NCBI GenBank assembly: GCA_963843285.1
Contig: CAWJJO010000012.1
Location: 310,001-374,000, forward strand
Reading direction: 5' to 3'
DNA from: CAZDDB01 sp963843285
Lineage (GTDB): Bacteria; Acidobacteriota; HRBIN11; JAKEFK01
DNA length: 64,000 nucleotides
Shown here: positions 10,010-18,969 of the stretch, piece by piece
How positions within the stretch are numbered: position 1 is the stretch's first letter
How the letters are laid out: each line of letters opens with the position of its first letter
Program-made: the position numbers and the translations under genes
Notes under the pieces: model-generated
What the model was told of the DNA's origin: nothing
The model's input: the letters and a program-made list of their open reading frames with translations, nothing else
Database searches by the model: none

Positions 10010-13000
10010 ATGAGTACTTTGCCTGCGGGGCAGTTGCTGAATCATTACCGCATCCTTGAGAAGATCGGCGAAGGAGGAATGGGGCAGGTCTACAAGGCGG
10101 AAGACACGAAGCTCGGTCGAATCGTGGCGTTAAAACTTTTGCCGACCGAATCGAAGGAGGAGAGTAACGCACGGCGCCGCTTGCTTCGTGAGGCGAGAGC
10201 GGCCTCCGCGTTAAACCATCCGAATATCATCACCATCTATTCCATCGAAGAATCCAACGGCGCTGACTTCATTGTCATGGAATATGTGGAAGGTGAGACA
10301 TTGAAATCCGTAATTGACAGTGGAACATTGCCGATTTCCCAATTGGCGGATCTCGGGGCCCAGGTTGCGGATGGTCTGGCTGCCGCGCACGCAGCAGGGT
10401 TGATCCACCGGGATATCAAGCCATCGAATATATTAGTAACACCGGATGGACAGGCGAAAGTCCTGGATTTTGGCCTCGCAAAAATCATGGAAGTATCGGA
10501 TCAGCAGCTCAGCGCAGAGAACACCATGAGCCGTCTGACAAAGACGGGGATGATTGTTGGAACCGTTGCCTACATGTCTCCGGAGCAAACGCGAGGCGAA
10601 GCTCTGGACGCGCGCACCGATATCTTTTCACTGGGCTGTGTGCTCTACCAGGCTGCAACGGGAAAGGTTCCGTTCAGCGGGCCGAGCGTGCTTTCAATTC
10701 TGCATGAGATCGCAACTGTAGATCCTGCTTCTCCCAGCTCCGTCAGCAACAAGGTGCCTCAGGGCTGGGATACAATTCTGAAGCGCGCGCTCGCGAAGGA
10801 CCGGGAACAGCGCTATTCGTCCGCAGTCGAATTGGCAAGAGCATTGCGCGGAATGACGTTTGGCGATCGATACCAGATTCTGCGCGAGCTCGGCCGCGGT
10901 GGTATGGGAATCGTTTACCTGGCCCGGGATCCGATGCTGGAACGGGACGTAGCCATCAAAGTGATGACTCCGGAGCTCTTGAGTCCGGAAGCCATTGAGC
11001 GCTTCAAACGGGAAGCGCGCGTGGTTGCCGGGATGGACCACCCGGCCATCGTCGGCGTGCATGATATCGGCGAACACAACGGCTCTTTGTTCTTCATCAT
11101 GCCGTATGTAGAAGGCACAAACCTCCGCGCGTTTTTGAAAGACGGATCGTTGAGTCTCGGGGAAGTCATCGATATCGGAGTTCAGGTCGCGGAAGCCCTC
11201 GAATACAGTCATTCGAAGGGAGTAGTTCACAGGGACATCAAACCGGAGAATATCCTCGTTACTCGAATGGAGCCGGAAGGAGTTCGCGTGCGGGTCACGG
11301 ACTTCGGCCTGGCAATGGCTTCCGCTCAGAGCCATCTGACCAAGACCGGAACTCTGGTCGGAACGATTTCCTATCTGAGTCCGGAGCAATTGACGCAGCG
11401 AGACCTGGACGGACGCTCCGATATTTACTCTCTCGGAATTGTACTGTACGAATGCCTGACCGGAAAAACGCCCTACGCCGGCGAAATCCAGTCGGTGCTG
11501 TACCGCATTGCGCATGAGATTCCGCAAACACCCCGGGCTCTGGGCGCCGATATTCCAGAAGGCGTGGAAGAGATTGTGATGCGTTGTCTGGAAAAAGATC
11601 CCCAGCAGAGGCAGCAAAAGGCGAAAGAAGTTGCAGACGCCCTGATTCGCCAGCGATCCAAGCTTCGGGACAGCGAACGCATTCAGAAATTGTCGATGAT
11701 TCATCGCGCCTCCGTGGTGGCGCAGCGTCCCGTGATGTCCCGTATGATCGGCCGGGATAAAGAATTTGCCGAGTTGCAGCGGCGTTTGAATTCCGCGCTC
11801 CAGGGCGAATGCCAGTTCGTTGTGCTGGCGGGAGAAGCTGGAATCGGCAAAAGCCGTCTTCTGGATGAGCTGGAGAATCTGGCAAAGGCCAGGAAGCTCC
11901 GCGTTTTGCACAGCCGCTTTGTGGAGGCGGACCAGGCCTTCCCGTATCAGGGTTTTTGCGAAGCGATTCAGGAATATTTCACATTGAAAATGTCCTCTAC
12001 TTCTTCAGGACCGGTTGATTTTTCGGATCTGGCGCCCGATTTGATCTCCTTATTTCCTGTCCTTGCAGAAGTGGAAGAAATATCCGGCGGACACAAGATG
12101 CCCTCCCCTGCGGAAGCACCACGATCGCAGGACCGCACGTATATTTTCGACTTACTGGCCCGCTCCTTTGTTCGGATTGGGAGCGGCAAGCCTCTGATCA
12201 TTTTTCTTGAAGACCTCCATAATGCGGACATTTCGTTGGAAGCGCTTCAATATATAGTCCGGCGTCTCGGCCCGACTCCCACTTTGATTGTCGGCACCTA
12301 TCGAACCACAGAAGTCGACAAACACCATCCAGTATCCCGCATGATCAAAGGCTTTCATGGAGACCGCAGATTCTATCAAATGCAACTGGAACCATTTTCC
12401 ACGGCCGAGCATCGCAGCTTCCTGGAGACACTCGTCGGCAGCGCGGAAATGGAAGAGGGATTCGTCGAAAAGTTGTACGAAGCAACGGAAGGAAATCCAC
12501 ACTTCACCAAGGAGCTGGTTCGATCGCTCATCGATTCGGGAAGAATTATCAAGAACAATACCGGCGCGTGGGACCTGTCGGGAGAAACGGCGCTCTCTTC
12601 GGATGCGCTTCCGCCCACCATTCAGGAAACGGTCGAAAAGCGGATCGAGCGTTTGCCGAAAGAATGGAAAGAGGTTCTTTCGATTGCTTCAATACCCGGA
12701 AGAACTTTCGAGTTCCGCGACCTGGAACTTCTTTCGGAAGAAGCAGGAGATCTGGAAGACGTTGTCGACGGCCTGATCAGCTCCGGATTCATTGAAGAAG
12801 AGCGTGGATCGCGCGGAGATGTATTCACTTTTTCCAGCGGCATTGTTCGCGATGTCCTGTATGCCGAAGTTCCGCGCAGGAAAAAACGAAAATATCACCG
12901 TGAATACGCCGAACAATTGGAAAAGCGGAATTCCGGACGCCTGGAACAGGTTTTCACGCAGCTCTTACATCATTACGCGGAGGGCGATGTTCCGGAAAAG

Positions 13001-14530
13001 GTAATTCAATTCGGCATGCTGCAGATGAAAAAATCGCTGGAAGCATTGAGCGCGGAAGACGCCCTGCGCGCAGGAAAAATCGTTCTGGAGTTTGTTCAGG
13101 GAGAAAGCGATCTTTCTCCGGCGCTGGAAGGAGAAGTCCGGTTGCTGTTGGCGCGCGCGCACCGGATCGGCGGCGCAACCGCGGATGCGCTCCAGGAATT
13201 GGAATCGGCCATCGGAATCTATGAGCACGCCGGGACGGCAAAGGATCAGGTTCTGAGCGCCCTGGTGGAAGCCGCAGAAGCAGCCTGGGAAGGCCGGAAG
13301 ATCGAAGAAGCGAAACACTGGGTGGAGAAGGGTTTAGATCTCGCTCGTTCTTCGGGACAAAAGGAACCTCTGGCGAAATTGCTCTCGCTTGCCGCAACGG
13401 TTGCCGGCATGCGTGGAGAACACGAAATTGCCCGGCAGTACCTGGAAGAAGCCGCGCGAAACAAACCGGAAGCAAAGGAAAAAGAAGAGAAGATTCCTGA
13501 AGGTGGAACCGCAACGGTTGCTCTGCCCAATCCGATTGCATCCTTGCATCCCGTGAAAACGGCGATTCTGGAAGAAACAGAAATTGTCGGCAGTGTGTTT
13601 GATACGATCCTGAGGATGGATGAACAGGGACATCTGGAGCCTTTTCTTTGTGAGAAATGGGAAGTGCTGGATCACGGAAAGTCCTTCTTGTTTGCATTGC
13701 GATCCGATATTCATATGCATGACGGCGAACTGCTGACTTCGGAGCGGATGAAGTCCTGCATCGAACAGAGCGTTCGAATGAATCCCGATCATTTACCGAT
13801 GGCTTTCGCTACCATTCGGGGAATTCCACAATTTCTGGACGGTTCCAGCGGTCATCTGGAAGGACTGATCGTTGTTACCGGTAAGAGTCTCAGGATTGAA
13901 CTTCAAGAACCGCTTCCGATCTATCCCGCGCTTCTAACAGATCCAAAAGCATCCATTGTTTACCAGAAAGAATCCGCGCTTCTGGGAACCGGACCTTTCG
14001 AGTTGATCAACTACAACCCAAATTCTGCAGTGTTGAAGAAAAATCCGAATTACTGGAGAGAAAATCGTTCTCATCTGGATCAGTTGGATTTTCGATGTGG
14101 TTTGAGCTCCGCCGAGATCGCTTCCGGAATCCGTTCCGGAGATTTCGATATCGGAAGCAATTTGCTTCCGGAGGATCTGGAAAAGATTCTTCAGGATCGT
14201 CAGTTTCGGGCCGGTTTGGTCGAAACATCAAAGAAAAATATTTACTTTGTTTTGTTCAACGACCGGAGTCCGGTCAGTCAGATCCCGGAGCTGCGCAAAG
14301 CCTTGAGCGGTGTGGTTCGAGTGGACGATCTGGTGCGGGCAACCCTCGGTCGCTTCGCTCAACCGGCGCATGGTCTTTTGCCGCCGGGACTTTTAGGACA
14401 TGACCCCGGAAAAAGACCGCGTCAAGCGATCCTCCGCGAGAATGCGGTCGAAGCTGCTGAAAGCCAGCGGGATCTCCCTCCCCATTCGTCTGAAGGCGGC
14501 TGTCCATCCGCTCTTTCAGGATCGTTATAA
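10010..14530 (+). CDS. Giant double kinase - AAA - SBP protein, copy B, 5' part (frameshifted)
   Basis: This frame encodes two kinase domains (GEGGMGQV ... HRDIKPSN ... DFGLAK; GRGGMGIV ... HRDIKPEN ... DFGLAM), the AAA ATPase (MIGRDKEFAELQ, P-loop GEAGIGKS), the helical linker and most of the first SBP_bac_5 domain. It is colinear with copy A (643-7104). Homology continues to RENAVE (codon GAA 14450-14452) and then jumps to the +1 frame with LLKASGISL, aligning to LLEASGISL of copy A. The residues after 14453 to the stop at 14530 are out-of-frame. Deleting one base near 14453 gives about 2151 residues, nearly the length of copy A. The ATG at 10010 has GGAAG about 8 bases upstream. Confidence 0.85.
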   Translation: MSTLPAGQLLNHYRILEKIGEGGMGQVYKAEDTKLGRIVALKLLPTESKEESNARRRLLREARAASALNHPNIITIYSIEESNGADFIVMEYVEGETLKSVIDSGTLPISQLADLGAQVADGLAAAHAAGLIHRDIKPSNILVTPDGQAKVLDFGLAKIMEVSDQQLSAENTMSRLTKTGMIVGTVAYMSPEQTRGEALDARTDIFSLGCVLYQAATGKVPFSGPSVLSILHEIATVDPASPSSVSNKVPQGWDTILKRALAKDREQRYSSAVELARALRGMTFGDRYQILRELGRGGMGIVYLARDPMLERDVAIKVMTPELLSPEAIERFKREARVVAGMDHPAIVGVHDIGEHNGSLFFIMPYVEGTNLRAFLKDGSLSLGEVIDIGVQVAEALEYSHSKGVVHRDIKPENILVTRMEPEGVRVRVTDFGLAMASAQSHLTKTGTLVGTISYLSPEQLTQRDLDGRSDIYSLGIVLYECLTGKTPYAGEIQSVLYRIAHEIPQTPRALGADIPEGVEEIVMRCLEKDPQQRQQKAKEVADALIRQRSKLRDSERIQKLSMIHRASVVAQRPVMSRMIGRDKEFAELQRRLNSALQGECQFVVLAGEAGIGKSRLLDELENLAKARKLRVLHSRFVEADQAFPYQGFCEAIQEYFTLKMSSTSSGPVDFSDLAPDLISLFPVLAEVEEISGGHKMPSPAEAPRSQDRTYIFDLLARSFVRIGSGKPLIIFLEDLHNADISLEALQYIVRRLGPTPTLIVGTYRTTEVDKHHPVSRMIKGFHGDRRFYQMQLEPFSTAEHRSFLETLVGSAEMEEGFVEKLYEATEGNPHFTKELVRSLIDSGRIIKNNTGAWDLSGETALSSDALPPTIQETVEKRIERLPKEWKEVLSIASIPGRTFEFRDLELLSEEAGDLEDVVDGLISSGFIEEERGSRGDVFTFSSGIVRDVLYAEVPRRKKRKYHREYAEQLEKRNSGRLEQVFTQLLHHYAEGDVPEKVIQFGMLQMKKSLEALSAEDALRAGKIVLEFVQGESDLSPALEGEVRLLLARAHRIGGATADALQELESAIGIYEHAGTAKDQVLSALVEAAEAAWEGRKIEEAKHWVEKGLDLARSSGQKEPLAKLLSLAATVAGMRGEHEIARQYLEEAARNKPEAKEKEEKIPEGGTATVALPNPIASLHPVKTAILEETEIVGSVFDTILRMDEQGHLEPFLCEKWEVLDHGKSFLFALRSDIHMHDGELLTSERMKSCIEQSVRMNPDHLPMAFATIRGIPQFLDGSSGHLEGLIVVTGKSLRIELQEPLPIYPALLTDPKASIVYQKESALLGTGPFELINYNPNSAVLKKNPNYWRENRSHLDQLDFRCGLSSAEIASGIRSGDFDIGSNLLPEDLEKILQDRQFRAGLVETSKKNIYFVLFNDRSPVSQIPELRKALSGVVRVDDLVRATLGRFAQPAHGLLPPGLLGHDPGKRPRQAILRENAVEAAESQRDLPPHSSEGGCPSALSGSL

Positions 14531-16466
14531 ATCCATAACGGAAGAACTGTTCAAAGTCTGGTCGGAAATCGGTGTGGAGATCTCCATCGAAACCACGAGC
14601 ATGAAAGCATATCTGGAGGCGGCAAGGAAAAAGGAAGGGCTTGATCTGATGATCGGACGTTACAACGCCGATTACGACGACCCGGACAATTTTACCTACT
14701 TCCTTTTTCATTCAAAGACAGGCCTCTATAACTACTATTCCTCGGAAGAGCTGGACCGTCTGATGGAAGAGGCGCGCACAGAGAACGATCCCATGATCCG
14801 TGAAAAGCTGTATCGAAAGATAGAGAATCATCTGCTGGATTCCGATTATCTCCTGCCGCTGTTTCACGATATCGACTATCGCGTTGCCGGCGCCAGAGTC
14901 CGCGGACTTACGTTGTACGGCAGCCGTCCGTATGTGAAGTATGAAGAGATCGGGAAAGGCGAAGCCGCGGCTGCAGCACCGCTGAGAAAAACTGCAGGCG
15001 GGATGATCTACGTCCCCTTCGCAAATGAATTATTCAGTATCGATCCATCTTTGTCGAAATCACTTCAGCAGGCCGAAGTGTCCCCCGAGATTTTTGAGAC
15101 TTTGACGCGGGAAATCGGAGGGGCTCAAGTTGTACCGTGGCTTGCGTCCGAGTTTTATGTGGAGGAAGGAGGCCGAAGATTCCGTTTTCGTCTCCGGGAT
15201 GACGTGCGGTTTCATGACGGCCGGCGTTTGACCGCAAGAGACGTAAGGTATTCATTTGAATACGTTTTACAAAATCCGGATAGTACGAGTCGTTGGATGC
15301 TGGCTTCTATCAAGGGAGGCAGAGCACTGGCATCCGGAGAGGCACAGGAGCTGGAAGGATTCCAAATCCTTTCCGCGTCTGAATTTGTGATCCATCTGGA
15401 TCAACCGCTTTCATTCTTTCCTTCGCTTCTGGCCCATCCTGTTGCTTCCATTTTTCCGGAGGGCACCAGGCACTTTCATGGAAGTTGGCGTGAAGGCTGT
15501 GTCGGTACAGGACCGTTCCGTGTAGTCAGGTTCGAACAGGGCCGCCGCCTGGAATTGGAAGCGAATCCCGATTACTGGCAAAAAGGATTTCCGAAGAGCG
15601 AAGGTCTGGTGTTTTCGTTCGGAGTTCCGCCACAGGAGATTCTTGCCGGTTTTCGTACGGGACGTTATTCGCTTGTAGGGGACCTCATCCCGTCTGATGT
15701 AGAAGCTTTGCGGCACGAGACCCAGTTTGCATCGGGTTACCGGGATTCTCCCCGACTCTCTACGTATTACATTGCATTGAACTTGCACAAAGAGCCCCTG
15801 TCCGATCCATCCATCCGGCATCGCCTGATTCGAGATGTGGATATGGAAGGGATCGTGCGGCGAAATATCGGCAGGCTGGCGATCCCTGCTCATGGACTGA
15901 TTCCTCCGGGATTGCTGGGCTACGAGCCAAGAAAGACCAGAAGCTCCGGTTCGCCAAAAAGATCAGAATCTGCTCCGAGCATCGAGCTCACCTGCGCAAC
16001 CCACACACTTTTCGACGGACCATATGCCGCATTCACAAAAGAATTGTTCCGATCTTTTCAGGACAATGGGTTTTCCATTCGTGTAGCAGATGGGAAAGCC
16101 GAGCACAGCAAATATCCGGTGATGGCGAAGACCGTGGATCTTGTAATGACGCGCTGGATCGGAGACTATACGGATGCCGATACGTTTTACAGCGGATTGC
16201 TTCATTCCGAACGGGGATTGGTAAGTCCGTTTTGCCGCACACCTGAAATGGATCAACTGATCGACAGAGGCCGGAGGGAGACGCATCCGCAGTTGCGGCA
16301 CGAGATTTATCAGCAGGCCGAACAGATGATTCTGCAGCGCGCCATTGTGTTTCCCCTCTTCCATGACCAAACCTACCGTTTCGCCAGACCGGAAGTGGAA
16401 GGCTTCGAAATCCGCTTCTCCTCTCAGCAGGTCGTTCCCTACGAAAAACTCTCCATCCGGCGATAG
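14400..16466 (+). CDS. Giant double kinase - AAA - SBP protein, copy B, 3' part (after frameshift)
   Basis: Homology to copy A is restored from about 14454 (LLKASGISLPIRLKAAVHPL) and runs unbroken to the final YEKLSIRR. The fragment holds the end of the first SBP_bac_5 domain and the complete second one (starting near GGMIYVPFANELFSIDPSL, with the typical LRDDVRFHDGR, GTGPFRV and LIPPGLLGYEP segments). The nominal ATG at 14400 is within sequence belonging to the other frame and is not a likely real start, so translation on its own is doubtful. Either the gene is newly broken, or one base is a sequence error. The downstream frame shows no further damage, which argues for a recent event or an artefact. 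Confidence 0.75.
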   Translation: MTPEKDRVKRSSARMRSKLLKASGISLPIRLKAAVHPLFQDRYKSITEELFKVWSEIGVEISIETTSMKAYLEAARKKEGLDLMIGRYNADYDDPDNFTYFLFHSKTGLYNYYSSEELDRLMEEARTENDPMIREKLYRKIENHLLDSDYLLPLFHDIDYRVAGARVRGLTLYGSRPYVKYEEIGKGEAAAAAPLRKTAGGMIYVPFANELFSIDPSLSKSLQQAEVSPEIFETLTREIGGAQVVPWLASEFYVEEGGRRFRFRLRDDVRFHDGRRLTARDVRYSFEYVLQNPDSTSRWMLASIKGGRALASGEAQELEGFQILSASEFVIHLDQPLSFFPSLLAHPVASIFPEGTRHFHGSWREGCVGTGPFRVVRFEQGRRLELEANPDYWQKGFPKSEGLVFSFGVPPQEILAGFRTGRYSLVGDLIPSDVEALRHETQFASGYRDSPRLSTYYIALNLHKEPLSDPSIRHRLIRDVDMEGIVRRNIGRLAIPAHGLIPPGLLGYEPRKTRSSGSPKRSESAPSIELTCATHTLFDGPYAAFTKELFRSFQDNGFSIRVADGKAEHSKYPVMAKTVDLVMTRWIGDYTDADTFYSGLLHSERGLVSPFCRTPEMDQLIDRGRRETHPQLRHEIYQQAEQMILQRAIVFPLFHDQTYRFARPEVEGFEIRFSSQQVVPYEKLSIRR

Positions 16467-16482
16467 GCGCCTTCAAGGTCCC

Positions 16483-16500
16483 TTGCCCGAAGCCGGGCAA
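16483..16500 (+). terminator. Short G+C-rich hairpin between giant kinase B and the sigma factor
   Basis: TTGCCCG (16483-16489), loop AAGC, CGGGCAA (16494-16500) forms a perfect 7-bp stem 16 bases after the kinase stop. There is no U-tract, so it is at most a weak or partial terminator and may simply stabilise a transcript end. Confidence 0.3.
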
Positions 16501-16527
16501 AAGCCCCGTCAACGAGGCGCGAACTGA

Positions 16528-17154
16528 ATGTTTTTCGCGACAAGGACGATGGCGAATCCTTCGGTTCCGGAGCAGGGACGAAAGACCGACTGGGTACTGT
16601 CGAAAACCGCGTTCTCCCAGTTTCTGAACTGGCTGGATGGCGGCGCAGATTCGTGCGGCCAACGTTATCTTGAGGTACGCCGGCGCCTTGTTTTCTATTT
16701 TGACCGGAAGAACTGTCTGTCACCGGAGGACTTAGCGGACGAAACGCTGAATCGGGTAGCGCGCAGATTGGAAGAAGAGCGCTCGATTGCCTGTGATAGT
16801 CCCGCCCACTACTGCTACATCGTCTCCCGTTTTGTTTTCCTTGAATCATTTCGCCGGCGCCATCAGGAGAAGGCTGCGGACGATAGAATTCCGGCAATGG
16901 CTGATTCCCACGAAGAGAACCAGGATAGAGAGCGTCGATCGGAATGCCTGGAACAATGCATGCAAAAACTGGATCCTGATGACCGCGCGCTGATCGTAAA
17001 TTATTATCAGGGCGAGCAGCGTATCAAAATCGAGAATCGCAGAGCCATGGCAGCGAAGTTGAAAATTACGATGAACGCGTTGACTATTCGAGCCTGTCGC
17101 ATACGCGACAAACTGGAAGTCTGCATGCACAAGTGCCTGGGAGGCGGAGAATGA
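16528..17154 (+). CDS. ECF-like RNA polymerase sigma factor
   Basis: 208 residues. The segment LSPEDLADETLNRVARRLEE followed by YIVSRFVFLESFRRRHQEK resembles sigma region 2. The C-terminal segment LDPDDRALIVNYYQGE... with AAKLKITMNALTIRACRIRDKLE resembles the helix-turn-helix of region 4. It is divergent from classic ECF factors but matches a type common in Acidobacteriota. It starts 61 bases after giant kinase copy B on the same strand, so co-expression and regulation by that kinase are plausible. No anti-sigma gene follows. A second possible start is the ATG at 16549. Confidence 0.75.
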   Translation: MFFATRTMANPSVPEQGRKTDWVLSKTAFSQFLNWLDGGADSCGQRYLEVRRRLVFYFDRKNCLSPEDLADETLNRVARRLEEERSIACDSPAHYCYIVSRFVFLESFRRRHQEKAADDRIPAMADSHEENQDRERRSECLEQCMQKLDPDDRALIVNYYQGEQRIKIENRRAMAAKLKITMNALTIRACRIRDKLEVCMHKCLGGGE

Positions 17155-17571
17155 AAGATTTTGAGAGTTTTGTCTTATTTCAATAAAGGGGGATTGTGTA
17201 CCGAAACGCGCTGATGCTTTCACCCCAAACGCCGGGAATGCTTGAGTTCCAGGAAGCGTCGAAGCCGAAACGGATGAGCTGGATGCAGGGAATGCTGTGG
17301 CGGCTGCGTCGCGGACCGCACCGAAGTCTCGTCGCTTATGAATGCGGCTCCATAAAGGGGTCCAACGCATGCCTGGTAGATTTCATAAAGGAAGATATTG
17401 TGGCGGCAGTCGCAACCAACTCATGGGAATGCTGCGGATGGTCGAAAGCGGACTCGCTGGCCGAATTTTTCCGGGGAACAGCACTACAAAATTAGAGTAC
17501 AGACGCGAGACTGTTCCCAAAACAATTCGTTTTTCTGAACAAGTCTCGCGTCCGAGAGAAGCCACGTGTGC
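17155..17571. other. Intergenic stretch without a convincing gene
   Basis: Between the sigma factor and the convergent secreted-protein gene, several short open frames exist on the plus strand (the longest about 99 codons from 17196), but none has a good start, family-like sequence or clear ribosome site. The only clear structure is the long inverted repeat at 17502-17552. It could contain a decayed partner of the sigma factor, but no remnant could be identified. Confidence 0.5.
17502..17552 (-). terminator. Long hairpin after the secreted-protein gene
   Basis: Arms 17502-17516 and 17537-17552 pair almost perfectly (GACGCGAGACT(T)GTTC, one bulged base) around a 20-base loop. It begins about 20 bases past the stop of the minus-strand gene at 17572. 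The tract after the stem is AT-rich but not a pure U run, so it is a probable but not textbook terminator. Confidence 0.5.
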
Positions 17572-17976
17572 CTACTTGGCCACGCAGGTATTACTTGCTG
17601 CAGCAACTGTAACACCGGTTTTGATGTTAATGACGCTGGCGCGTACTGTGTCTCCGGCTCTCACAAAATTGGCCGAAACAAACGAATCCAGATCGTGAGC
17701 TTCTATGTTGGTATCGAAATCCAGGTCAATGTCGTCAGGACTGATTGTCACTGTTACCACTTTGTCCGTTGCCGTTCTTACAATGTTGCCGGTTCTGGCG
17801 TTCTTCACTTTCGCGCCGTAGGTTCCCTTTGCCAGATCCAGTCCATCTACCTGAATTCTCACCCGTCCGGATTCAACTCGGCATCTTACACGGGCGGTGG
17901 CCGCCTGTGATTCGATCGCCAAAGCAAAAAGAAACGCACCGCACATCAAAACTGTCATGATTCTTTTCATTTTCAT
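17572..17976 (-). CDS. Small secreted protein of unknown function
   Basis: 134 residues with a clear signal peptide (MKMKRIMTVLMCGAFLFALAIESQA, cleavage near SQA-AT). The mature part is beta-rich, with strands such as RVRIQVDGLDLAKGTYGAKVKNARTGNIV and VVTVTISPDDIDLDFDTN, and two Cys (in RVRCRVE and NTCVAK) that could form a disulphide. An AGGAG lies five bases before the ATG at 17976, which decides the start against an upstream in-frame one. No family was recognised. Its promoter is shared with nothing, and a strong hairpin follows the stop. Confidence 0.65.
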   Translation of the reverse strand: MKMKRIMTVLMCGAFLFALAIESQAATARVRCRVESGRVRIQVDGLDLAKGTYGAKVKNARTGNIVRTATDKVVTVTISPDDIDLDFDTNIEAHDLDSFVSANFVRAGDTVRASVINIKTGVTVAAASNTCVAK

Positions 17977-18133
17977 TTTTCTCCTTTCTTGTTTTTTTTT
18001 GATTTGTTCAAATGATGTGTTTAGCAATGCGCGTGCCATGTACCGATTCGATTCGCTCTCGACTCAAGATTGGAATTTGAGCAGGGATTCCGGTCTTCTG
18101 GAAGGTTTTATGTATGCGAAAAAAGCTAAAGAA

Positions 18134-18496
18134 CTACTTATTCAGCAGATGGATCAGTGAATGGTGCAATCGTTGCATGCTGACCGGTTTTGAAAAGAAG
18201 CAATCCGCTCCGCGAGTGATGCACTCAGCCGCGTCCTTCCGCGCCGAGCCGCTTACTACCAGAATCGGGAGTGCAGGATGGTTTGCCCTTAAATCTGTGA
18301 GCCACTCCATTCCATCTCCATCAGGCAGGTCGAGATCGAGGATCAAAGCGTCGAATGTTTGATCCGAAACCAGGTCGCGCGCTCTGGTCAGGCAACATGC
18401 CTCCTGGACGCTGAACTTTTCTCGCTCCAGGTAACGCGAGAAACCGAAGCGGACGGCGTCTTCATCTTCGACAAGCAATATCCTGAACTTTCGCAT
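18134..18496 (-). CDS. Single-domain response regulator (REC only)
   Basis: 120 residues forming one receiver domain: the acidic pocket E10-D11, phosphoacceptor D54 in LILDLDLPDGDG, the Ser of VVSGSA and the Lys of FFSKP. There is no output domain, so it probably relays phosphate to or modulates another protein. Immediately upstream on the same strand is the amino-terminal piece of a membrane sensor whose reading frame runs into this gene out of frame. The REC gene may therefore be all that survives, or have been fused to that promoter region by a deletion. Confidence 0.85.
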   Translation of the reverse strand: MRKFRILLVEDEDAVRFGFSRYLEREKFSVQEACCLTRARDLVSDQTFDALILDLDLPDGDGMEWLTDLRANHPALPILVVSGSARKDAAECITRGADCFFSKPVSMQRLHHSLIHLLNK

Positions 18497-18714
18497 TTCT
18501 GTGTGTTGAGATCGATGCTTGTGTCTCCGTCCAGCGCCTCTTCAAACCAGAGATGGGCAAGACTGATCGTAACTTCCACATCGTTGCTGATTTGAATCAG
18601 GGGCCTTAGCTGTTGAACACTGTTTGACATCATATATATGGAATATCCAACAACACAGATCGCGAGCAGCCCCGCAAACGCAATTGCTGACTCAATTCGG
18701 GTGATGAAATTCAT
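18497..18714 (-). pseudogene. Amino-terminal remnant of a membrane sensor (histidine kinase type)
   Basis: From the ATG at 18714 the frame reads MNFITRIESAIAFAGLLA and continues through one membrane helix and a segment (QISNDVEVTISLAHLWFEEAL) typical of the periplasmic start of membrane sensor kinases. It then loses sense where it overlaps the response-regulator start at 18496. No second helix, HisKA or ATPase domain follows. I read it as a sensor gene truncated by a deletion that joined it to the receiver gene. Family assignment rests on memory of similar proteins and is moderate. Confidence 0.5.
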
Positions 18715-18969
18715 ATGGCGAATCAGCAAGCAAGAACCGTTCCCGTCTCAGCTTATGGTGAGCAGTATCAACCAGGAATCAATTCGAATCAAGTCACAAG
18801 TGACAGGTGCAGACTGGAGTTCCATGTCTCGGTAGCTGACCTCGATGGTCTCTTGCAACCGGTCAAGGTGATAGGATATTTGTAGGGTTAAGCAAGGGAT
18901 GAAAAGTTTGAACTCTACATCAGTAGAATCTCCGCAAATTCCTATGAGACAGACGTTCCCGCAAATCCT

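Noticed and set aside
10694..11911. A 405-codon minus-strand open frame
   Set aside because: It is antisense to the kinase 2 and ATPase coding region of copy B; its composition is that of the complement of a conserved gene.
14400..14530. Programmed frameshift between the two parts of copy B
   Set aside because: No slippery heptamer, stimulatory hairpin or conservation in copy A, which has one uninterrupted frame here.
17196..17495. A 99-codon open frame after the sigma factor
   Set aside because: No recognisable domain, no good ribosome site and atypical content; I could not support it as a gene.
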